Of a stretch of 64,000 nt of DNA, positions 10,101 to 22,100 are shown piece after piece. The translations under genes and the position numbers were made by a program. The stretch's first letter is position 1. Every line of letters begins with the position of its first letter. The DNA is from Patiria miniata (taxonomy: Eukaryota; Echinodermata; Asteroidea; Valvatida; Asterinidae), in contig NW_024037053.1 of assembly GCF_015706575.1 (NCBI RefSeq), forward strand, positions 744,001 through 808,000, written 5' to 3'. A model generated the notes under the pieces. That model saw only the letters and a program-made list of their open reading frames with translations, searched no databases and was not told where the DNA came from.

Positions 10101-13100
10101 CTCTGCAAAACAAGAAGGTTTTCGTTTTGTGCACCAACATATCCGCTTTGCTAGCAAGCTTGTTCCTCGTCCGTACATTATTAATGCTAATTGTGGGGCA
10201 GGAAGCAGCCTAGCTACCCTGCAAGAAGGGAATTATCGTCTGGCAGCCAATAATTAAAAAAATGTAAAGTAATAATTCAATGACTTATACATGGGCTGAT
10301 CTTTTTTCGGTCACTGTCTCATTCAAAAGTGAATAACATTTGTTTTGCTAGAAAACTAGCAACTTATAGAAAAGAATCCTATTTTTCAGGTTGAAACTCC
10401 AAAAATAGCATGGGGAATGCATTTTCAAACCTTGCAAACCTTGACAAACTCCCAAAAGAGATTTCAAATAACGTGGTTCAACCGCAAACTTACTCTCATA
10501 GCCTACTGCGTAAACTTTCAAACCTGCAGTGGTATATGTTGGTATGCAAGGGGTTTGTAAAGCCATGTAGCGAGTGAAATCACAGACACAAGCAAATTCT
10601 CTCAAAGGATACAGCCACATGGCATGTGCATGGGAACATACTCCTGGCTGGGCTCCTCCATTGCAACTAGACTTTGCCTACCAGAGAAATCAAAGAAAAA
10701 CATTAATAAGGAATAAATATGTGCTTGGCCGGTTTTGAAAGACCGGCACAAATGCAGAGTGTCTTTGGGTGGTTGTCATGCGTCGTCAGCAATGTTGTTG
10801 CCATGGATCCACCAATCAGGATTCAGGATTCAAGCTTGCTCAAAGGGCCCACTTTGCAATGTAATTTGTTTCATGCAGTCCTTGTAAATGCACCTTTGTG
10901 TCCCATTTAACCTTATTTTACATTTTCGTTTTGCAATTTTCAAGGGTTTTTGGTGCCTTTTTGTTTTATATGCTAATGTAAATTTCCATATTCATCAGCA
11001 AAAGTTGTAAATGTTCTTTTCTTTGATGATAAGTCGTTATGCCAGTACACGGCAGTAAGCTAATGCGTAAACTTTTCTCACAAATGTTTTCAATGAACAC
11101 ATTTTGGGTTGAAAATTTGAATACAAAACCCCTAAACTGAACAGTGTCTTCCTAAATGACATCACAGCAACAGCGCCCTCAGTTGTCCGGAAAGGCATGG
11201 ACAGTTTTTAAATGTTTAATGAAGTGAAATATTCAATAAAATTAACCAAAAAGAGATGTCAAATAGTTTTCATACATTTAAGAGGAGTAGAAAATTGTGT
11301 TCTAAAGAAAAAGTCATCTTCTGGGGCCAATTACATGGAGCTGCTAAGCATAAAAAAATTTGCTTAGCATGAAACGTCTGTATATTGCTTGTGATTGGTA
11401 CTAAGCTGCTGTTTGCTTAGTATGAAAATCACATGGAGTTTTGGCTGGTAACCTGCTTTTACTAAGCCAGACCTTTTTTGTGCTAAGCAAATTTTTTTTG
11501 TGCTTAGCAGCTCCGTGAAATTGTCCCCAGACTTTTTAAAGATAAGGGAAATGGATGCATCGATTTTCCTGTACCTCAGGGCTTCTGGCACCCCCTTTGC
11601 GAACATCGCTTGCTGGCTGAGCAGGGGCATGGACTTGTAATCACTGAAGCTGATCTCCTGAGCGAAATCAAAATGGCAGTATCCTGGCCCTTTCCTGATC
11701 AGGTAGCCCTCGCTTGGTGAGATCTGTCTAGTGTCCATGTACACGTGCACTATCTTAGCCTGGTGATAAAAACAAAACATGAGGTTCGCCAATCAAAAGT
11801 GGGAATATCTGCAATGATTTGCATACGATTTGCATGAATTTGCATATACTTCATGTGACTTCAGACAAGTTCTCACAATAATTGTTGCACCCTGTTCCCC
11901 CTTTTGTTGTTTGTAATACTCACTCCTCTGTAAGTATCTTCTGGTGTCTTATTGTAGTTCCATATCCTGAGTCCCGATGTCTGCACCTCCCTGCCAAAGT
12001 CAATGGTGACGATGTGATCCTCCCCCTCGGTGAATGGAATCAACCACATGTGCTCATCACTAGTGGTTACATTGGCACCATCGATTAATCTAAATGGGGA
12101 AAAAAAGTAAAATTAAAACAAGTACTTGTTAAATCTTTCTTCCAACTTTTGACTAATGATTACAAGCTTCATCCTCACCAACAGTAGTAGAAAATAACTT
12201 TAAATAATTCAAAGAAAATTTCCTCTAAAAATTGAAAAACAAAAATACAAAAATGTCATGCAAATTATTAAAACCTTTGTATTCCTAGTCTGACCTGCAG
12301 GTAATGATTAAACTGTAACTCTTACCAAGTTTTGGCTTAGGTTTCTAAATTTACATTGCAAATTGGATTCCTTATTAAAGGGAAGATACAACATTTGCAA
12401 ACATCAAAAAACGAAAAGATCAAATTATCACCAAATATCTTACTGGATTGTTAGGGAATGACAGTCTAAAGCATCCTGTAAAGTTGTGGCTCCTGGTGTG
12501 CTGACATTTTCAAGAAAACCTGTATTTTTCCAACGCTTGTCGGCCGACCAGCATTGGAGAAAACTGGCTTTTTTCAAAAAGTGCTTCTACTTTTTGAAGT
12601 TTAGTTAGTCTGCATTTCTTTGCAATTGATTACACACCTGTGAAGACGAAAACCCTGCTAGACTGATTCTCTGATCTTACAATTCCCCGAAGTCTATAAA
12701 TTGGTCCGTTTCATCTTAAGTGGGGTCAGGGAACCAGACTACAATAATATGATTGGTTTTCTTGATTTTCCAGCATCTACGAACCCAAAACGTGAAACAA
12801 GTCAGTGTAACAATATTTGCTGTAACATACTAATCCTCCAAATCCATTTATTTCTGAAAATTGCAGCAAAAGCAAATGTTGTACATTCCCTTTAAACGTG
12901 CTACAACCTAACATAAATCGTAAATCTTTTTTGCTAACCTCTTTTACCTATACATAAACATTTCCAAACCTTTTTATTCTTGATACTTTCCCTCCATTTT
13001 TCTGAATACATTTCTCAATTTGAAAAGGCGGTGCTCAGGTAAAATATACTAATGTCAATTTTGTTCATGATTTATTGACTAACTTGTCCAATGTCCTGTC

Positions 13101-16100
13101 GTCCCTTCCGTATCCAGGGAGGTGATTCAAGTCTCTGGGCTTAGCATCCATCATTGCCATGGTGACTGGGATAGCTTCCCCCTCTGGATCTAGAATGTCC
13201 AAGCCAGTCAACCCCAGGTAGTGGACGTCACCCCAGGTAGAGGTGAAATTCAGTTTCATATCTGGAAAAAATAAGAAGTACCATTAAACACCTGCCGTGT
13301 GCGGGGAAAATGCAGCTTTCTGAATTAAAAAAAAAATCATCATATAACCACAAATTTACTGTGACTAAATTAAAAGTTCTTCATTAACCCTCCTATGTAA
13401 ACGTACATTCTGTGCCAAGTTGTCCTTTCAGTCAAAATCAATCAAGTGACTGTTTTCACCAGTTAAGAGCTCCCAGCCTACATAAAGCAGGATTGACTGG
13501 CTGTGACTGTTCATGTTACTTGATACATCTATGCTTTGACTGAGGGTGATTGACAAGCCAGCTGTGCCCACCAACTTGCCTGCTTTTGTCTGTTGACTGA
13601 GTTTGACTAGTCACAGTGCTTGCTTGAAACATGATCTGACTGTTGGTGACTAGCCTGTGTAAAAGGCATGGTAGAGGAAGATGATTGATTTCTTTGACTG
13701 TCTGTGACTGTTCAGACAGCAGGAGGGTTAATTGAGATTTACTTGAGCAAAGAAATTAACTGGTAAACTGGTTCACTGTGAATCATTAATGTCTTAAATT
13801 CCTTTTGCTCCAGAAAATATGTCTGAAATAGAAAAACTCGGTCACTGTTTCAAAAGTTAAATATTTGACACAGTGGCTGATACTATGAAACAAAGTTCCC
13901 TGTTGTTCCTATTTCAGATTTTTCTGCAAATTGCAGACAATCTTGCTTCATCGTAATTTGAACCTAGGACCTCTGGAAAACCATTCCAGTGATCTACCAA
14001 CACAGGTATTGAGCCCTATGATGGTAGTTGCCCAGTTTTGTCAATGTCTTTGTTCAAGGGGCGCTAGTCAGAAGCCACAAACCCGTACATGCCCGAAGTC
14101 ATGATGCAATGCTAGCAACATTTGTAGCAATGTTGCAAACCCGGGAAATGGCAAACGGGGACCAGACAAAGAAGAAACTTTCCTTGCCTGCTACTTCCAT
14201 GGCCTAAGTTCCAATCCTGCCATGGTCCACAAGAGGATTGGGTTTTTAGTCTCTACCTGATTCCATGGGTTTTCCCAAGAATATTCTTCTGGGGTTTTTC
14301 TCCAACCTCTAGATACTGCAATTTCTTCATTGTCTTCTCTCTACAGGTTTCTTCAGGCTTGTGAGCTACAGTGCTTTGTGTGACTTGCAGAATCCTTGAT
14401 TTTTATTACCATCAATCAATAAATACTAACAATGACAAAAGCCAACATCACCAAAAAAGTAAGTATCTGAACCAAAATTACGTACGTCTACAAGTGAATG
14501 CCACGTCTTCATCACTGCTTGTCCCAGTGACTCGGGCAGTCATATGAGGAGTAGGAGTTTGCGTCTCTCCCTCCTCATCCGCGTCCTCAGGGAAGAATCC
14601 TGAATGCTGCTGGTAGTCTGCCTGACCCATCCCCGGCTCATCATCGTCAGCCATGATTTCCTTGACGGTCTTCTTGTCTCGGAACATCCTAGCCTGGGTC
14701 ATCGGCCGCTCCTGGAAGAGGAGAGAGTTTTGGGATGTTTTCCATTTTCCTTTTTTTTTTAAGGTTTCATAACCTATGTCCCACTCAGGGATAATTCAGG
14801 CAGTACAGTCGAGTCTCGTTAATACAAACTCATTCGGACCTAGCCAAATTGTTTGTTATATCAGAATTTTGTATTAAAAGGAACATCAGTCCCATTCATT
14901 GTGCACATAAATGCACAGTCGGGACTAAGGTTTTATGATTGTTATAACCAGAAGTTTGTATTAACAGAGTTTGTACTAACAAGATTCGACTGTATATAAC
15001 ATTAGTAATTCAGGTATGATATATATATAAACAACCTAATCTGAAAGCACCTACAAGGGACTCAGAACTGATCATGTAGAACCACTTGGTCAAGGACGGG
15101 TGACCAGCACCAACGTTTTATATCACTACTACCCACATTATAATACATTGCTGATCCTATGAGAAACATGATTGGATGAGTTATTGAACGATTCCAAGAA
15201 GACTTGACATACCTCTCCTTGGTCAGCTGTCTTGGGCCTCGGCGTCGCGTCTTCATCTTGACTTGAGCTGAACCAATCCTCATCAGCGACATACGCCTCG
15301 TCGTGTCTCGAGATCAACTCCAGAATGTCCTCGTCTTCCGTGAATAAGATGGTCTGAAGGAAACAGGTATCAAAGATTGTATAGAATGTACAAGTAAGAA
15401 ATAGTTGGAAGGGGCAGATATTGCAGTTTGTTAAACCTGACACATATTTATAAGCCAAACGTAATTATTTCATTTGGTTGAAGTTCCAGCGCATCTTGGA
15501 AGTAAAAGTAGCTACCCTGCACACACACTGACAAGTGTCTATTTGCCTGCAATCGAGGACCCATATTGTCCCTCTTTTGTTTGTACTTTAACTTTTTAGG
15601 AAGACCTCTCATATGTTTTGTACACGATCGCTAAGTTGGGGACCTTAGTGAAATATTGTCCAATTACATGATACATGCAAATGGACGCGGAACGTGAAAA
15701 ATCTGAGACAAACAAAACTTAGTGTACAAAAACTCCATAGGGTTGTTTAAGGGGCGTGGCTTACTCGCAAACGGCGATAGGTAAATTGGGCAAAGGAGTT
15801 CGATTTTCATAGGAGCCTGATCTTCATATGACACCGGCACGGAACACTTTTTTACTTACGTCCCCAAAACTGTCAGTTTCTCCCTCTGTTATACCTGAAG
15901 CCCTGCAAAAAAAGAATGACAATATAAAACCTTGGTACAACTGATGTACTTATTTTGACTTCAGGAATATCTGAGTCACATTTTTATACGTCGGTGACGG
16001 GCAAAACCTAATATTGATTTACATCACCCTGACGCAAAATTCCATCTTATGAATAGTTTAACTGCGGTACCCGCTGCTATGTACATCAGATTCGAACCAG

Positions 16101-19100
16101 CCAACCGATCCCACAAGCTCAGTGGTCAAGTGGTAAGACGTCTGCACTACAAAGCAGGAGGTCGTGGGTTCCAGTTCCACCCGAGTGATTTTTTTCCAAC
16201 TTTCACTTGGGAGGTAACACACTGAGTATACAGTGTTTATACGACGATGAAGGGCAAAACCTAATATTGATTTACATCACCCCAACGCAAATTCCGTCTT
16301 ATGAATAGTTTAATTGCGGTACCCGCTGCTAGATGTACATCAGATTCGAACCAGCCAACCAATCCCGCAAGCTCAGTGGTAGAGTGGCAAGACCTTGCAC
16401 TAGAAAGCAGGAAGTCGTGGGTTCGAGTCCCACCTGTGTGATTTTTTGTCCAACTTTCACTCGGGAGGTAACACACTGAGTATACAGTGTTTATATGTCG
16501 ATGAAGGGCGAAACCTAATATTGATTTATATCACCCTGACGCAAAATTCCATCACATTTTTTTATTCTCCTGGTTGCAGTTATTTGTTCCCTTGATAAGC
16601 ATTAAGTCTTAATACTTGCCTTTCGATCTCACCCTTGAAGACATACTGGCCATCCAATGAGATATCGATGTCTCTGGCACCTCGGAAAGAATGGATGCGA
16701 GACTTGTTGTAATTCTGTAGCAAAATAAAACATTATCGTTCAAATTTTAATTTTACAAACCAACGTAGAGAGAAGTTACAATAGAAGTTAACGCAAAATC
16801 AAAAGAAAACCAAAAATAAGCACAAAAGCCCGCCGCATGGAAGAACTACATGCTGAGCAATAAGTCATTGGAGTCCGTTTGCTCAGCACGTAGCTCACAA
16901 AATATCAGTGTGCGGTAAATTTTTGCTGAATTTTCTGCCTCGCGAGGCCGAGAGGCAAATATCCATCCTGTTTTCTTTCATTGGCTAGTTAATCTTTTAT
17001 CTCAGCACGTAGCTCAGGTTGACCGCACACGGTGAGTTTTTGGCCTCATGAGGCGAAAAAAATTAAACAGGACAGATATTGGCCTCATGGCTTCCCGAAG
17101 CAGAAAACGCAGCAAAAATTGACAGCACACTGTGATATTTTGTGAGCTAAGTGCTGAGCAAACGGCCTTGAATGACTTTTTGCTTAGCACGTCCCTCTCA
17201 CGTGCTGCGGGCTAAAGAACAAGATGCAATTGAACCACTCATATAATACTCACTCCTCAAAATACCACTTGATACCATTCAAAGTACCATTCAAAATATC
17301 AACATTATGGAATAATTAAGTGCAATGTATACTAATAAAAAATACCTTTCAATATACCATTTAATACATCATGGAAAATACCATTTGAAAACATAAACTA
17401 CCATCTTCATAACAACCAAAATATCAACCTCACCCATATTCTAACCAGCGCCACTTTGGTTGGGGACTCAAACACCACATGTATGAAGTGACTGGCGCCC
17501 GGCGTGTAGGGCGCCAGCCACATGTGCGTGTCGTCCCTGGTACGGTTTACGCCGTCGATCAGGTTGGACACCACACGAGGATCATTACCATAATCGGACA
17601 GGATGTTGATGTCAGGCGGGTCAGCTGAAATCTGTAGGGAGGAAACAGAAAACTTAAGCCAAAAAACAGGCACCAAAATGAAAAAAAATAAGATGATTTC
17701 ATACCTGAATACTTCAATTTAATCAGTAAAAGTTGATGAAGTGGCAAATCCATTCAAGTCCTCAAAAACAACGTACATCAAAAAAAATAAATACAAACTT
17801 TTAAACCCATGATAAATAATTGACAACAGTTAAGTTATTAGCAGTTTTGCAGTAAACAAGCATGCTACTGGGAATCTAGAAAGAAAAACCAAGAAAACTA
17901 CAAACCACACAAGACTTTGTACAGTGTTTTTCAATTTGGAATGGCATTCATGAGAAGTATAAAAAAAGCTCAAAATCAGCAGATCCGAGGAAAAGTTGCA
18001 TTCCTGTATTGAGCTGAACATCAAGGTGCACACAGTTGATCATAAGTCAATCATAAGTCAGTCGCAAGTCGTTTTGTTCGAAGTCAACTCACAAGCTATT
18101 CAAATGAACTGTGATAAAGGCATTCCTTTGTTATTGTTCATCCACTATTACTTGTGACTAGACTAAAAGCGTAAAACAAATGAAGGACATATGATGCAGT
18201 TTTAAAGGAAAACAAGTTCGTGACGGACTAAATAGTTACTTTGAAATTTCAACTGCAAAGTTCCAGGCTAATTCATATTTACTTCAATGCGTTTTCCAAC
18301 AACTTCAGACACATTGTCTCGGTATTATAGTCTCATTTATGAAATTTTTAAGACATAAAACTGGCTCAGAAAAGGACGCTTCTTATTTGCGATGCCACAA
18401 GTTTGGACAGCACAGTAATTGTTAGGTGTTTTGTATGCCCCAACGTTTGGTCAAACAAAATTTCCCATCATCTTTTTGATTGCATAAAAAATTGCAGAAT
18501 GCACCACGTCCCCCATAGACTTGTGTGCATTCGTTTACCCTTCACTAAAAATATTCAAATCTTGTTATGCACATGCGTAGTTAGAATACCGATTTGAGAA
18601 AAAATGTTGCAACCTGACGCCACTTCCACGATTGTGTACAGTCCCAGATTCATGCTTATCATCATTTTTGCAATGAATGACCTTCAAGAGAAAAGTGGCA
18701 TCAGGTTGCAACATTTTTTTCTCGATTTGGCTCGATTTCTACCCTGAGAATGTGCTTTCTCAAAAATATATATTACCTCTTTTCGATCAACATTTACAAT
18801 ACAGCAAATTTTAAAATATTTTCTTTGCCATCTTGGAAGCATGATGGGAAGTTTATACCATTTTTTGGTTTTGTTAAGACACAAACCTCAACGATGTTGA
18901 CTGGTTCCCCGTCACTCTTGAATATCTCAATGCCGTTGAGACCAACGTAGTGCTTGTCGCCCCAGGTCGTGCGGATGTTGATGGTCAGTCTCTGGCCCAT
19001 TGGTAACAATGGAATCTCAAACTCATCACTGTAAGAAATACAAACAAATATTTGAAACTCATTCAGCGTTGACATATTCTGTGTTGGTATTAACCTTAGC

Positions 19101-22100
19101 CCATAAAATAGTCTCCATGTACACTGCAGTGCAACAAATTCCATGGGAAAAATATATTGTGAGGTGTTCTGGCAAAATGAGACGGAACTGGGCACAGGCC
19201 GTAGTGGAGAACAATGCACAAAAGCGAATAGGGTAATTGTTTTTCCGATTTTTCGATTTATTGATATTTGTAATCCTTGATATGTCTACTACACATGTTT
19301 TAAAGAAATAGTTTGAAAATGAATGCACAGTGGTCTCCCTCAACTCTCCCTTGATACAATGCCTGTCTGTTGCCGACGCGCATAACAACCATCATCGTGT
19401 CTTTCTTCTATGGTGCAACATGCACATTTTGAAACCACCCATATTTCAACTGATAATCACGCAGTTGTAAATTGGATGGGGTTGGTTATTTAAGGTGAAA
19501 CTTGGTGTTGGCAATTTTCCATTCCAAATTTTTTTTTTTATTTAACACACACTTATTACTTTCTTAAAAGGTCAGTGACCTTTTTTTCATGATGAAGACT
19601 AAAAACAAAAAATATTTATATGCCTGGAAAGCAAAACCTTCATACCTGCTATCATCTTTTGCTTCTTCTAGCTGCGCCGACTTCCGTCCAGTCATGTACT
19701 CATCGAGTGAATCACCTGAATACAAACAAACCACTGAATGCATTATTTGAAACATTCTACCATGTACTTGATCATGGCCCAAAAGAACTTTACCATGGTC
19801 CCAAAAGTACTTTACCATGGTCCAAAAGTACTTTACCATGGTCCCAAAAGTACTTTACCATGGTCCCAAAAGCACTTTACCATGGTCCCAAAAGTACTTT
19901 ACCATGGTCCCAAAAGTACTAAAGTAACAGCACTCTGCCATTGTGTCCATATCTCAAAACAGAATATCTGAGAGAGAGAGAGATTGTATAAATCTTGTAA
20001 CAACTAGAGACCTGCAGGGCAAGCTGTTTTTTTGGCCCAAACCCAGAAAGCCTCATCACATCTTGTCAAACCTACGTGACCCAAACGTCATGGCCCAAAA
20101 GTACTTTTAATACCCATGGCCCAAAAGTACTTTACCAAGGTCCAAAAGTACTAAACCAACAGCAACCTCCCATTGTGTCCATATCTCAAAACAGGTTATC
20201 TGAGAGAGAGATTGTATGAAACTTGTAACAACTAGAGACCTGCAGGGCAAGGTTTTTTGGCCCCAAACCCAGAAAGCCCCGTCATCTCTTGTCAAACCTA
20301 CATGACCCTGGTGAAATACACTTTCAATTGTGGCTTTACTGCATTCCAATGGAAAACAGCATGTAACTGCAGCCGCTAGCCAGTGGCTGTAGCCGCTAGC
20401 CAGTGGCTTCCCTAGGCACACATGTTATTACCAGCCACAGCCAAATGATTTGGACTGGCGGCTCTAGCCACTCTGCTTCTAAACTTGTGCGTGCATCGAA
20501 GCATACGAAAGATTTATCCTAAAATACGTCATATCCTAAAATACGTCATACTTCTTTAAAAAAAATTAAAATCCATGAAATTTCGTACTCCGACTCAACC
20601 CAACTCGATATTTTGCGACCTGACCCGATCAGAAAATATCTACCAATTGAAGCAGTCAATACTTGTACATTAGACTTTTAAATTTAACATACCAGCAATG
20701 TCAGTGTTGACATTAGCCGAGATCCGTCCCATCTGCGACTTGTTGAAGAGATTGAGTGATGTCCAGGACTCTTCAAGGCTCAACTCTCGATTGGCACGCC
20801 ACTGGGCCCGCCTCCTGCTGCCAATCGGCTCCTCCCCTAAATCATCGCTGTCTATTGAGAAGCCTCGCTGCCTCCATCTTGTGTCCTCATGCTCGTCTGC
20901 TAACAACCCTTCAAATGTGAAGAGGAAAAACCACAAATATGTGAAAAGTGTGTCATCAATTCTTAAAAAGCAATACAGTGGAACGTCGCTATACCAAACA
21001 TTCGGCTATACCGAACATCGTCCTTGGCTCCCGATTTTTGTGTACAAAACCAACCGAGCATTGTTGTTGAAAACTTTCAACAGAAGAGCGACAAGTGGCT
21101 ATTATTTCCCCGAGGCATAGAAGGGGAAAGCCACCCATCGATGTAGGTAGTAAGCTCAAAACTGTGTACTTAAATAATTCAATAGTCGGCACGTGTTTGA
21201 AGTTGTCTTTCAGTAACTGCAGGGTGAAGATATGAAGGGCGCCATTTATTAAAAATTGAGCACTGGAGCACCGGCAGCTTAAAATCGCTATATCGAATGA
21301 TCGTTATTTCGAACATTTTCTGTGGATCCCGCGATGTTCGTTATAGCGGCGTTCCACTGTATTAGTGTAAACTTCTCTTTCTGGGAGGGGGATGAATACA
21401 AAGACTCCAACATAACTTACTCAATGATTCATCTTCCCTTTTGACTTCTCCTACAAGATCACTGCATGGTTCTGCATCGGGAGTATTTTCATCATCTTCA
21501 ACACGTAAAGAACAAGGACGAGAAAAAAAAGATTTCCATGAAATTGATAAACTATTTTTAACATATAAACAATGGCTTTTGGTTACATGGTGGACATGAA
21601 CATCAGGAAAATGCAACAGGGGCCATGGCTCCTCCCAAAATGAGCCCCAATTTTTTTTAAGTGACTTCGCAAAAAAACCCAGACACTTATGTGAACCCAC
21701 TTTTTGGGGAAAAATTATTTTTGCTCTGGATCCGTCTTGCTAATACAATGTGGTTAAAGGGAATATACATCATTTGCTTTTGCTGTAATTTTCAGAAATG
21801 GATGGAATTGGGGGGTTGGAAATATATAGCAAATATAGTTACACTGACTTTTTTGAGGTTTTGGGTTCGAAAATGCTATAAAAACCAAGAAAAACAATCA
21901 TTTTCCTGTAGTCTGGTTCCCTGACTCCATTTAAGAAGAAACAGAGCAGTTTACATATATTGGGGAATTGTAAGGTCAGGGAACCAGTCTAGCTGGCTTG
22001 TACCCGTTCATAGGTGTGTAATCGATTGCAAACAAGTGCGATGGTCAACTGGGGCCAGTATTTGAAAAAAAGCCAGTTTTTTCCAACACTGATCGGCCGA

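Noticed and set aside
11364..11574. Extension of KATNIP exon 32 to the end of its open frame
   Set aside because: The frame runs on into the MITE; the GTACAG donor at 11,573-11,574 and the phase of exon 33 end the exon earlier.
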